From NCBI RefSeq assembly GCF_020096995.1, contig NZ_CP083692.1, forward strand, positions 2,914,001 to 2,978,000: DNA of 64,000 nucleotides, given 5' to 3'. The position numbers and the translations under genes are program-made. This stretch comes from Leucobacter sp. Psy1 (GTDB lineage: Bacteria > Actinomycetota > Actinomycetes > Actinomycetales > Microbacteriaceae). The notes beneath the pieces were generated by a model. The model was not told where the DNA came from. It did no database searches and saw only the letters and a program-made list of their open reading frames with translations. Within the stretch, counting starts at the first letter, position 1; every line of letters starts with the position of its first letter. This document shows positions 1-8,391 of the stretch, one piece after another.

Positions 1-496
<496 letters not shown>

Positions 497-505
497 TCAA
501 CCCGA

Positions 506-526
506 GTTGAGCCTCATGCACTCAAG
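506..526. promoter_or_regulatory. HAIR operator 1 (HspR-binding site) of dnaK
   Basis: GTTGAGC-N7-ACTCAAG matches the HAIR consensus CTTGAGT-N7-ACTCAAG bound by HspR. It overlaps the downstream edge of the dnaK -10 box and the predicted transcription start, the position expected for repression. Confidence 0.9.
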
Positions 527-552
527 TTTAGTCGCCGCTCCAGCCGCGTCAA
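525..552 (-). promoter_or_regulatory. dnaK promoter (TTGACG-16-TAAACT)
   Basis: On the minus strand a -35 box TTGACG (547-552) is followed after 16 bases by the -10 box TAAACT (525-530). This is a near-consensus housekeeping sigma promoter. Transcription would start near 518, about 100 bases before the dnaK ATG, and HAIR operator 1 covers that start. Confidence 0.8.
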
Positions 553-567
553 GCCAGCGGCGGAAAA

Positions 568-588
568 GTTGAGTCAGTCTCACTCAAC
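568..588. promoter_or_regulatory. HAIR operator 2 (HspR-binding site) between dnaK and the divergent helicase
   Basis: GTTGAGT-N7-ACTCAAC is a perfect inverted repeat of the HAIR type. It lies 15 bases upstream of the dnaK -35 box, and also directly upstream of the divergent helicase promoter (TAACAT at 612-617). It could therefore influence both genes. Confidence 0.85.
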
Positions 589-623
589 TCTCAGCTGGAG
601 CCCACGGACGCTAACATGGGCGC

Positions 624-1904
624 GTGCCCCGCCCCGAACTCAGCCCCGAGCAGCTCGCCGTCTACGAGCGCATCGAGCACACACGGGAGCACCTCTTCGT
701 CACCGGGCGAGCCGGAACGGGCAAGTCGACGATCCTGAACCACCTCTCCTGGAACACGAGCAAGATCATCGCGGTCTGCGCACCGACAGGCGTCGCGGCG
801 CTCAACGTCGGCGGGCAGACGATCCACTCGCTGCTGCGTCTGCCGACCGGGGTCATCGCAGACCACGACCTCGATCAGCCGAGCGAGCTGAAGAAGATGC
901 TCTCCTCGATCGACACCCTCGTGATCGATGAGATCTCGATGGTGTCCGCCGATCTCATGGACGCGATCGACCGGGCTCTCCGCCAGGCGCGGGGCAAGAA
1001 GCACGACCCCTTCGGCGGCGCGCAGATCATCATGTTCGGCGATCCGTACCAGTTGCCACCGGTGCCGCCGCGGGATCCGCACGAGCGAGCCTTCTTCGCC
1101 GACACCTACCGCTCGCTCTGGTTCTTCGACGCGAAGGTCTGGAGCCGGGTTCCTATGACGGTGGTCGAGCTCACGGAGGTCCATCGCCAGCGCGACGATC
1201 GTTTCAAGCAGATCCTCGGGGCGGTCCGCTTCGGCGAGGTCACGGCCGACATGGCTGAGGAGCTGAATGCGGCCGGATCCCGCACGCCCCCCGAAGATGT
1301 GCTCACCCTCGCGACGACCAACGCGACGGTGAACCGGATCAACCAGCAGCGGCTGGCGGGAATCGGAGGGTCGTCGCTCCGCGCCGTGGCCGACATCACC
1401 GGCGAGTTCCGGGAGAACATGTACCCGGCCGACGAGGTGCTCGAGCTGAAGCCCGGAGCCCAGGTCATGTTCCTCCGCAACGACTCCGACGGCCGCTGGG
1501 TCAACGGGACGATCGGCACGGTCTCCCGACTCAAGGACACCGTCTGGGTCGAGGTCGGAGACGAGGAGTTCGAGGTCGAGCCGACGGTGTGGGAGCGGTA
1601 TCGCTACCGCTATGACGCCGACACGAAGAAGCTCGAGAAGGAGGTGGTGGCCGAGTTCGAGCAGTTCCCGCTGCGACTCGCGTGGGCCGTCACGATCCAC
1701 AAGTCGCAGGGCCACACCTACGACTCAGCGACCGTCGACCTCGGTCCCCGGGCCTTCAGCGCCGGTCAGACGTACGTCGCGCTCAGCCGGGTGCGCACGC
1801 TCGACGGGCTCTTCATGCGTCGTCCGCTCCAGCCGCGCGATGTGATCGTCGACCCCAACGTAACTCGCTTCATGCAGTCGCGCCTGGCATCGCTCAGCGA
1901 GTGA
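624..1904 (+). CDS. Pif1/RecD-like superfamily 1 DNA helicase
   Basis: A 426-residue SF1 helicase. Walker A GRAGTGKST is near residue 31 and Walker B VIDEISMV follows. A GDPYQLPPV loop sits near residue 138. The C-terminal motifs WAVTIHKSQGHTYD and GQTYVALSRVRTLDGL are typical of Pif1/RecD/Rep-type helicases, so 5'-3' ATP-driven unwinding is the likely activity. The GTG at 624 is chosen because TAACAT (612-617) lies six bases before it, the spacing of a leaderless transcript, and the upstream ATG at 616 is out of frame. The gene is divergent from dnaK, with HAIR operator 2 just upstream of its promoter. It converges on heme oxygenase with a 15-base gap. Its cellular role is not shown by sequence. 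Confidence 0.88.
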   Translation: MPRPELSPEQLAVYERIEHTREHLFVTGRAGTGKSTILNHLSWNTSKIIAVCAPTGVAALNVGGQTIHSLLRLPTGVIADHDLDQPSELKKMLSSIDTLVIDEISMVSADLMDAIDRALRQARGKKHDPFGGAQIIMFGDPYQLPPVPPRDPHERAFFADTYRSLWFFDAKVWSRVPMTVVELTEVHRQRDDRFKQILGAVRFGEVTADMAEELNAAGSRTPPEDVLTLATTNATVNRINQQRLAGIGGSSLRAVADITGEFRENMYPADEVLELKPGAQVMFLRNDSDGRWVNGTIGTVSRLKDTVWVEVGDEEFEVEPTVWERYRYRYDADTKKLEKEVVAEFEQFPLRLAWAVTIHKSQGHTYDSATVDLGPRAFSAGQTYVALSRVRTLDGLFMRRPLQPRDVIVDPNVTRFMQSRLASLSE

Positions 1905-1919
1905 AGCGGCGCGAAGGCG

Positions 1920-2936
1920 TCACGCGAGGCTGGTCGCCCGCGCAAGATCGACGAACGCCTCGGTGTTGAACCGGTAGGCCTCGCGCACCTCCGCGATCAT
2001 CCGCTCGCGCTCGTCAGACGAGAGCCCCTCGCCCAGCCGGTCCAGCGCACTGCGGTATCGATCCTTGAACTCGGGGAGATCCCCGATCAGCGGGAACGCG
2101 TAGAACTCGACACCGGCCCCCGTGATGCCGTGCTGCCGGGCGACCCGCTTGGCGATGATCTGACCGCCGGAGAGGTCACCGAGATACCGCGTGTAGTGGT
2201 GCGCCACATAGCCGGGGAACCACCCAGATGCCGCCACCTCGCGAATGCGGTCAGCGTAGCGCTCGACGGCGGGCAGCGCGGCGATGCGGTGCCGCCAGTC
2301 CTCACCGATGAGGTGCTGGAGGTCGGCCTCGATGGCCGCGAGCCGAGCCAGACCCGCAGGGTGGATCTCGGCGAGCATTGGTTCATCGTCGAAGCGGGCC
2401 GCCTCGGATTCGATGGCCTCGTACATGAAGAAGTGCTGGGCGACGAGCGCGACGTAGTCGCTGAGCGGCGCGGTCCCGCGCATGATCCGCTCCATGAAGC
2501 CCGCGCCCTCGCTGTCCGAGTGATCCGCCCAGGTGCCCTCTCGGAGCACGCTCGAGAACGGGCGCTCATCGCTCGACTGCGTCGCAGGCTCCGGCGCCTC
2601 CGTCACCGCAGCAGCGGCGGCACCCGAGGTAGATCCGTGCTCGTCGCGCGGGGCGACCCCGAGCTTCGCGCACGCGTCCTGGTACAGACGGACGACCTCG
2701 CGACGGATCTGGGGGCGCTCCGTGATGCGCCCACCCGGCCAGGCGACGCGCAGTTCGCGGGCTCCGTCCGCCTCGCTGATGCGCCACACGCCGGCGGACT
2801 CCTCGACGCCGATCATCTCGCTGCCGACCGCCTCCGGGGCGCCGAAGGCTCGAGCGATCAGCAGGTTGTCCTCCGGATGATCACCGTTCATATGGCCCGT
2901 GACACCCGCGACAATGGTCGGGTCAAAACTCTTCAC
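1920..2936 (-). CDS. Biliverdin-producing heme oxygenase with N-terminal DUF2470 domain
   Basis: 338 residues in two parts. Residues 1-95 are a DUF2470 domain (VTGHMNGDHPEDNLL), found in heme-utilisation and FMN-binding split-barrel proteins. Residues from about 125 on are a heme oxygenase, with the proximal histidine region WADHSDSEGAGFME and the distal-helix motif RYLGDLSGGQII. The enzyme opens heme to biliverdin, CO and iron, giving iron release or heme turnover in the cytoplasm. The open frame extends further upstream, but GTG 2936 is preferred: TACAGT lies six bases before it (2943-2948), giving a leaderless start, and the upstream residues do not resemble either domain. Heme oxygenase function is secure; the role of the DUF2470 part is inferred only from the family. 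Confidence 0.93.
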   Translation of the reverse strand: MKSFDPTIVAGVTGHMNGDHPEDNLLIARAFGAPEAVGSEMIGVEESAGVWRISEADGARELRVAWPGGRITERPQIRREVVRLYQDACAKLGVAPRDEHGSTSGAAAAAVTEAPEPATQSSDERPFSSVLREGTWADHSDSEGAGFMERIMRGTAPLSDYVALVAQHFFMYEAIESEAARFDDEPMLAEIHPAGLARLAAIEADLQHLIGEDWRHRIAALPAVERYADRIREVAASGWFPGYVAHHYTRYLGDLSGGQIIAKRVARQHGITGAGVEFYAFPLIGDLPEFKDRYRSALDRLGEGLSSDERERMIAEVREAYRFNTEAFVDLARATSLA

Positions 2937-3038
2937 GGCTCCACTGTACTGTCGAGCGGCCCCGCGCGGGGCGGAAATTTTCACCTGCGACGCAGTAGAC
3001 TCACGAGAGCCCATACCCTGTCGACGATTGGCGGTTCA

Positions 3039-4307
3039 GTGATCCCACGACTCGGACGACGCGCGCGCTCGGGAGCGATCGCCGCGATTGCCATCACGGG
3101 ACTTGCCCTCACCGGATGCACCGGGGGAGGTGGCGGCGGCGGTTCGACGGACGTCGCGACGGTCAGCGACGGGTTCGCAGGGAGCATCGATGATGCGATC
3201 GCGACCGCGATGGAGTTGAGTCGTTCCGACAGCGCCATCGTCGGCGTGTGGACCCCCGAGAGCGGCGAGTACGTCCGCGCCTACGGCGACGAGGAGCTCG
3301 ATTCGAGCGCCCGCTTCCGCGCCGCGCAGACCTCGCAGCCGCTGATGTGCGCCCTCCTGCTCTCCCACGTCGCCGATGGAAACGTCGAGCTCGACGAGAA
3401 GGTGGCCGACGACCTCACCCGACAGGTCGGGATCGGCGACACGACGTACGCCCAGCTCTGCAAGCAGACTTCTGGCCTCGCCGATTTCAAGGGCGCCTTC
3501 CGCAACATCAACGTCGACAACCCCACGCGCCCGTGGACCGATCGCGAACTGCTCGCGCAGTCGCTCGTGAATTCGCCGCTCTCCTGGCCCGGCCTCGACA
3601 TCCATCGCTCCGACGCGAATGCACTCCTGCTCGGACGGGCGCTGAACGTGGGGCAGCACGAGAGCGTCGCCAACATGATGCGAGACCGCGTGTTCGAACC
3701 CGCGAGCATGGGATCGAGCTACGTGCCTGCGAACAATGAGCTCGAGGTGCGCGGCGATGCGCTCGTCGGCAAGTCGTACCCGCTGTCGGGCGGCGACCCG
3801 GTCTGCGATGTCGACCCCATCGATATGACCGAGGTGTCGCCGACGATCCTGGGCACCGCATCGTCGACCGTGACCACCGTCACCGACATGAAGAACTTCT
3901 ACGACCAGTACTTCGCGGGCTCCTTCGGGACCGAGGAGACCACGCCGCTGCTCACGGACGCGGTGCCGACGGAGAATCCGGAGCGCGACGAGAACGGCGA
4001 TCCCGTCGGCGACGAGCCCGAGGCGACCCCCACCCAGGAACGCTGGAGCTTCGGCGTCGAGAACGTGGGTCCGCTCTACGGGCTGGCGGGTGCAGTGCCC
4101 GGCACGATCAGCGCGGCATTCCAGGATCCGGAGACCGGCTACACCGTGGTCGTCGCACTGAACAACTCGAGTGCAGGCGGCGGATTCGCCCGGAACCTCG
4201 CCTTCCAGCTCGCATCGATCAGCGCCGAGAACGGTGTCGCCATGGAGGTTCCGTGGACCGTCGACGGGCAGGCCGACGTGCTCAGCGAAGCGGCCGTCTG
4301 CCAGTAG
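3039..4307 (+). CDS. Lipoprotein of the class C beta-lactamase fold, catalytic residues lost
   Basis: 422 residues from GTG 3039. The N-terminus is a lipoprotein signal: arginines, a hydrophobic stretch and a lipobox ALTGC, followed by a glycine-rich linker. The rest follows the beta-lactamase/transpeptidase-like fold (RFRAAQTSQPL, QLCKQTSGLADF, DANALLLG, VFEPASMGSSY). Each active-site motif is altered. The SxxK segment is replaced by QTSQ, the YxN tyrosine aligns with arginine in HRSDAN, and the HGG/KTG-like segment reads LAGAVPG. The protein is therefore probably an exported, membrane-anchored pseudoenzyme, perhaps a binding or scaffold protein. Hydrolase annotation by homology alone would mislead. 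It is transcribed towards the SDR gene 29 bases downstream. Confidence 0.8.
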   Translation: MIPRLGRRARSGAIAAIAITGLALTGCTGGGGGGGSTDVATVSDGFAGSIDDAIATAMELSRSDSAIVGVWTPESGEYVRAYGDEELDSSARFRAAQTSQPLMCALLLSHVADGNVELDEKVADDLTRQVGIGDTTYAQLCKQTSGLADFKGAFRNINVDNPTRPWTDRELLAQSLVNSPLSWPGLDIHRSDANALLLGRALNVGQHESVANMMRDRVFEPASMGSSYVPANNELEVRGDALVGKSYPLSGGDPVCDVDPIDMTEVSPTILGTASSTVTTVTDMKNFYDQYFAGSFGTEETTPLLTDAVPTENPERDENGDPVGDEPEATPTQERWSFGVENVGPLYGLAGAVPGTISAAFQDPETGYTVVVALNNSSAGGGFARNLAFQLASISAENGVAMEVPWTVDGQADVLSEAAVCQ

Positions 4308-4336
4308 GCGACATCAGGGCAGACGAGGAGCATCGG

Positions 4337-5113
4337 ATGCCATCCGCGGACACCCCGTCGGCGCTGACGCGCATGTTCGGCCTTGCCGGCCGCCGTGCGC
4401 TCGTCACCGGCGGCAGCTCCGGAATCGGGCGCGCGATAGCGCTGGCGCTGACCTCCGCCGGCGCCGAGGTCATCGTCGCCGCACGCACGGCCGACACCCT
4501 CGACGAGGTGGTGTCAACGGCAACCGCCGCCGGGGGTCGGGTCGCCGCGCTGCCAGCCGACCTCTCGACACGCACCGGCGTGCACGCGCTCGCCGACGCC
4601 GCCGGGCGCGTCGACGTTCTCGTGAACTCCGCAGGTATCAATCTTCGGCCACCCATGGATGAGCTCGACGAGGACACCTGGGACGCGACGATGGCCGTCA
4701 ATCTCACCGCGCCCTTCATCCTCGGGCAGCGTCTCGCGCCAGCCATGGCGGAACGCGGGTACGGCAGACTCATCCACCTCAGTTCGCAGCAGGCGCACCG
4801 TCCCTTCGCCTCGAGCGGAGCGTACGGCGTCTCGAAAGCCGGCGTCGAAGCTCTCGCCCGATCGCAGGCCGAAGCCTGGTCGGCCCGAGGCGTCACGGCC
4901 AACGTGCTCATGCCCGGCTTCGTGCAGACGCCGCTGAACGAGCGTCTCTCTTCCGACCCCGCGACCGTCGAGGCGCTCGCGGCGCGGACGCTCGTCGGCC
5001 GCAACGGTGTTCCCGGGGATTTCGCGGGCGCCGCCGTCTTCCTCGCGGGGCCGGCAGCCAGTTACATCACCGGACAAACGATCGCCGTCGACGGCGGGTT
5101 CTCGGTGCACTGA
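4337..5113 (+). CDS. SDR-family NAD(P)-dependent oxidoreductase
   Basis: 258 residues. It has the Rossmann motif TGGSSGIGRAIA near the N-terminus, the NSAG motif and the catalytic Ser-Tyr-Lys set (HLSSQQA, then YGVSK). The C-terminal GQTIAVDGGF is typical of classical SDRs such as gluconate 5-dehydrogenase and 3-oxoacyl-ACP reductase-like proteins. Start ATG 4337 has a GAGGAG ribosome-binding site (4325-4330). It lies 29 bases after the lipoprotein gene and may be co-transcribed with it. The substrate cannot be told from the sequence. tRNA-Gly follows on the same strand. Confidence 0.9.
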   Translation: MPSADTPSALTRMFGLAGRRALVTGGSSGIGRAIALALTSAGAEVIVAARTADTLDEVVSTATAAGGRVAALPADLSTRTGVHALADAAGRVDVLVNSAGINLRPPMDELDEDTWDATMAVNLTAPFILGQRLAPAMAERGYGRLIHLSSQQAHRPFASSGAYGVSKAGVEALARSQAEAWSARGVTANVLMPGFVQTPLNERLSSDPATVEALAARTLVGRNGVPGDFAGAAVFLAGPAASYITGQTIAVDGGFSVH

Positions 5114-5181
5114 TCGTCTCGCCGTCGAGGATTCTGCTAGTGTGGATGCGTCGGCGGCCGCAGGCCACGACATCCCACTGC

Positions 5182-5255
5182 GGGGATGTAGTTCAATGGT
5201 AGAACTTCAGCTTCCCAAGCTGATAGCGCGGGTTCGATTCCCGTCATCCCCTCCA
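5182..5255 (+). tRNA. tRNA-Gly (CCC anticodon)
   Basis: A full cloverleaf: acceptor GGGGATG/CATCCCC, D arm GTTCAATGGTAGAAC, anticodon stem TCAGC/GCTGA around loop TTCCCAA (anticodon CCC), T arm with GGTTCGATTCC, discriminator T and encoded CCA. A strong hairpin terminator follows at 5260-5291. Confidence 0.97.
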
Positions 5256-5259
5256 CATA

Positions 5260-5291
5260 CGGGCCCCTCCTGATTCGTCAGGAGGGGCCCG
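5260..5291. terminator. Hairpin terminator after tRNA-Gly, shared with the convergent permease gene
   Basis: A perfect 14-bp stem CGGGCCCCTCCTGA with loop TTCG lies between tRNA-Gly (+) and the end of the permease gene (-). There is no clear T-tract, as is common in actinobacteria. It probably acts in both directions. Confidence 0.85.
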
Positions 5292-5311
5292 TTGCCGTTG
5301 ACGCGCGTCGT

Positions 5312-6688
5312 CTACGCGGCGTCGCTCAGGTCGAGCTTCGGCGCCGGTCGGCGGAAGCCGCGGGTGAGCCACGCGAGCCAGATCAGGCCGACGACGACCC
5401 AGCAGATGCCGATGACGAAGGTGGTGCCCGTGAGCGACGTCCACAACCAGAGGCACAGCAGGACGCCGATCACCGGGAGCACGATGTACTTGATCGCGTC
5501 GTACCCCGATCGGCGGCCCTGGTCGACGGCGTAGTGCTTGATCACGCTGAGGTTGACGAAGGTGAAGGCGATGAGCGCTCCGAAACTCACCATGGATGAC
5601 GCGGTGTCGAGCGGGATGACGAGCGCGAGCAGGGAGACCACGCCGACGATGATGGCGGCGACGTACGGCGTCTGGAATCGACGGTGCACGATACCGAAGA
5701 CCCGCCGCGGCAGCGCTCCGTCGCGCCCCATCGAGAACAGGATGCGCGAGACCGAGACCTGCGAAGCGATGGCGGACGCGATCGCCCCCGAGACGTAGGC
5801 CGCCGTGAAGAACGCGGTCAGGAACGCGCCGCCCACGTGCTCCATCACGTCGACCGCCGCCGTGTCCTGGTCGGTGAAGAGCGTGAAGTCGGGGAACGTC
5901 ATGTGCCCGAGCCACGACAGCAGGACGAAGAGGGCACCGGCGACGAGCGTGCAGATGACGATCGCCCTGGGAATCGTCTTCCTCGGATGCTTCGTCTCCT
6001 CCGAAAGGGTGGAAACCGCATCGAACCCGAGGAACGAGAGGCAGAGGATCGCAGCGCCTGCGGCAATCGCGGAGAAGTCGAAGCCCCCGCCGATGAATGG
6101 ATCGAGCGGATGCACCGCCGCCGCCTGCCCGGAGAGCGCGAGCACGCTCATGACGGTGAAGACCGCGATGAAGACGACCTGGACGGCGATGAGCACCGCA
6201 TTCAAGCTCGCCGCTACGCGGATCCCGATCACGTTCATCACGGTGACGAGCACGATCGTCGCGAGGATGATGACCCAGGTCGGAATCGCGGGGAAGGCGG
6301 CGTTGAGATACAGCCCGATCACCATGAAGTTGATCATGGGCAGGAAGAGGTAGTCGAGCAGGAGCGACCAGCCGGCGATGAAGCCGGGCGCCGCGCCGAA
6401 AGACTGCTGCGTGTAGGTGTAGGCGGATCCGGAGACCGGGAATGCCTTGACCATGTTCGCGTAGGCGAGCGCCGTGACGAACATCGCGGCGAGCGTGAAG
6501 ACGTACGCCATCGGCAGGTGGCCCTCGGTCACGGTGGTCACGATGCCGTAGGTCGTGAAGACCGTGAGCGGCACCATGTAGGCGAGGCCGAAGAAGACCG
6601 TCGACGGGAGCCCGAGCACCCGTTTCAGTCCGACGTCGTTCACGCCGAGCGGGGCTGGGGAGGTCGGGGGATGCGCTGACTCGCTCAC
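5312..6688 (-). CDS. APC-superfamily amino acid permease
   Basis: 458 residues with about twelve hydrophobic segments. APC features include VLGLPSTVFFGLAYM at the first helix, a SGSAYTY motif in the following segments, and LSFLGFDAVSTLSEETKHP in the middle, the typical amino-acid permease loop. It is expected to import an amino acid or polyamine by proton symport. GTG 6688 is chosen for the upstream GAGAGG and because it overlaps the stop of the upstream amidohydrolase in a GTGA tetramer, implying translational coupling. The permease probably brings in the amidohydrolase substrate or its product. Confidence 0.9.
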   Translation of the reverse strand: MSESAHPPTSPAPLGVNDVGLKRVLGLPSTVFFGLAYMVPLTVFTTYGIVTTVTEGHLPMAYVFTLAAMFVTALAYANMVKAFPVSGSAYTYTQQSFGAAPGFIAGWSLLLDYLFLPMINFMVIGLYLNAAFPAIPTWVIILATIVLVTVMNVIGIRVAASLNAVLIAVQVVFIAVFTVMSVLALSGQAAAVHPLDPFIGGGFDFSAIAAGAAILCLSFLGFDAVSTLSEETKHPRKTIPRAIVICTLVAGALFVLLSWLGHMTFPDFTLFTDQDTAAVDVMEHVGGAFLTAFFTAAYVSGAIASAIASQVSVSRILFSMGRDGALPRRVFGIVHRRFQTPYVAAIIVGVVSLLALVIPLDTASSMVSFGALIAFTFVNLSVIKHYAVDQGRRSGYDAIKYIVLPVIGVLLCLWLWTSLTGTTFVIGICWVVVGLIWLAWLTRGFRRPAPKLDLSDAA

Positions 6689-8319
6689 GCTGGTGATTCC
6701 TCTCGATGGACCGGTGTACCGGCGATGGTGGTCATGAGGACGGGAATGTCGGTGAGCCGGTCGCTGTCGCTGGCGATCGGGTCGTCGCCCCACAGAGCGA
6801 GGTCGGCGACCGCCCCTGGCGCGATGATGCCGAGGTCGTCCCTGCCGAGCGCTTCAGCCGCCCACCGCGTGTACGCGAGGAGCGTCTCCTCCGCGCTGAG
6901 ACGCTGGTCCGCCTCGAAGACGGGCGCGTCCGGATCACCGGGGAGTCGGCGGAGGCGCGCCCAGGCCATGCCCAGCCTGGCGTCGTTCTGCGCCACCGGC
7001 CAGTCCGAGCCGAGCACCACGTGGCCGCCTCGATCGATGACGTCGCGAACGCGGAACCCGTGGTGCATGCGCTCGGGGCCGAGTCGGACCGCCCAGGAGT
7101 CCGAGGCATCGCCCTCGCGCCACTGCATGTGGAGCGGCTGCATCGAGGCGATGACCCCGCTCTCCACGACGGCATCGACGTCGTCGTCGGTCATCGTCTC
7201 GAGGTGCTCGATCCGGTGCGGTGCCCCGTTGGCGGAGGGCCCGTCGAGCGACCGGTACACCTCGACGACGGCCGCGACGCCCGCGTCGCCGCATGAGTGG
7301 GTGGCGACCTGGTATCCCGCAGAGTGATAGGCGCGGACGACCTCGGCGTACCGCTCCATCGACCCCCAGAACGGGGTGCGGGACTCGCCGGACGAGTCGG
7401 GCTCGTGCAGCCACGCCGTCCCCGTATCAATGACGCCGTCGATGAAGATCTTGATCATCGAGACGGCGTAGCGGTCGCCGCGCCGGCCGTACATCCCGGT
7501 GAGCGTCTCCACCCGGTCGTCGCCGTCTCCCGGTTGGTGCCACATCGCGATGTGCAGCCGGACCGGGAGCCCGTCGAGATCGCGCTCGATGGTCTCGAGC
7601 ACGTCGAGGGTCGACTCGCGTCCATCCATCACCGCTGCGCCAGTGACCCCGGTGGCCGCCATGGCCGAGAGCACGCCGCGGGTGCGCTGCGCGATCGTCG
7701 CGGCATCGGCTCCGGGAATGCGGTCGAGGAGCATCATGTAGGCCGGGATCTCGCTGAGCTCGCCCGTCGGTTTTCCGTCCGCGCCGGTGACGACCTCGCT
7801 CGCGTCATCGAAGCGCTCGGAGCCGTCGATGCCTGCGGCGGCGAGCGCTGCGGCATTGCCGACACCGGTGTGGAGGTCGTAGCAGACGAGCGCCAGCGGA
7901 CGACCATCGACGGCGTCGTCGAAGAGGTCGCCGCGGATGCTCCCGTCGAGTCCCCCGCTGCTGAAGACCTTGTAGTCGAGGTTCCAGCCGCGCACCCACT
8001 CATCGGCTCCCCGCCGCTCCGCTTCTGCGGCGAGCGCGCGCCGCACGTCTGCGATGTCAGTGAGCCCGCCGAGGTCGACGCCGACGGTGAGTTCGGCGCC
8101 CCACACCGGGTGGAGGTGGGAGTCGATCAGGCCGGGGGTGAGCGTGGCGCCGCGTGCGTCGACGACCTCGAGCGCATCGCTCTCGAGGCTCAGGATCTCG
8201 GCGTCGCTGCCCAGGGCCGAGATCTTCCCGTCGGCAATGGCGACCGCGGTGTGCGCCGAGACCTCGGCGTCCGGGGCCATGGTGCGAATGCGCGCGTTGT
8301 GGATGATGAGGTCGGTCAT
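6685..8319 (-). CDS. Amidohydrolase family protein (YtcJ-like, Amidohydro_3)
   Basis: 544 residues. It starts with the small beta-sandwich (MTDLIIHNARIRTM) and continues with the metal-binding motif TPGLIDSHLHPVWG. Later come KIFIDGVIDTGTAW, ATHSCGDAG, HRIEHLETM and GSDWPV, all typical of the YtcJ/exoenzyme-regulatory-protein-like branch of metal-dependent hydrolases. It likely hydrolyses an N-acyl or cyclic amide bond; the substrate is unknown. Start ATG 8319 is leaderless: TACGAT at 8327-8332 is seven bases away and there is no ribosome-binding site. It is translationally coupled to the permease downstream and divergent from the hydrolase at 8392. Confidence 0.92.
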   Translation of the reverse strand: MTDLIIHNARIRTMAPDAEVSAHTAVAIADGKISALGSDAEILSLESDALEVVDARGATLTPGLIDSHLHPVWGAELTVGVDLGGLTDIADVRRALAAEAERRGADEWVRGWNLDYKVFSSGGLDGSIRGDLFDDAVDGRPLALVCYDLHTGVGNAAALAAAGIDGSERFDDASEVVTGADGKPTGELSEIPAYMMLLDRIPGADAATIAQRTRGVLSAMAATGVTGAAVMDGRESTLDVLETIERDLDGLPVRLHIAMWHQPGDGDDRVETLTGMYGRRGDRYAVSMIKIFIDGVIDTGTAWLHEPDSSGESRTPFWGSMERYAEVVRAYHSAGYQVATHSCGDAGVAAVVEVYRSLDGPSANGAPHRIEHLETMTDDDVDAVVESGVIASMQPLHMQWREGDASDSWAVRLGPERMHHGFRVRDVIDRGGHVVLGSDWPVAQNDARLGMAWARLRRLPGDPDAPVFEADQRLSAEETLLAYTRWAAEALGRDDLGIIAPGAVADLALWGDDPIASDSDRLTDIPVLMTTIAGTPVHREESPA

Positions 8320-8391
8320 GGCCTCAATCGTAGGGCTCACTCGTCCGGGATCGTGGTGGCCATGCGCAGGCGCGCCAGACAGAATGGGGAC

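Noticed and set aside
2130-3038. Plus-strand extension of the lipoprotein gene across heme oxygenase
   Set aside because: The extra residues are antisense to heme oxygenase. The lipoprotein signal and lipobox begin at GTG 3039.
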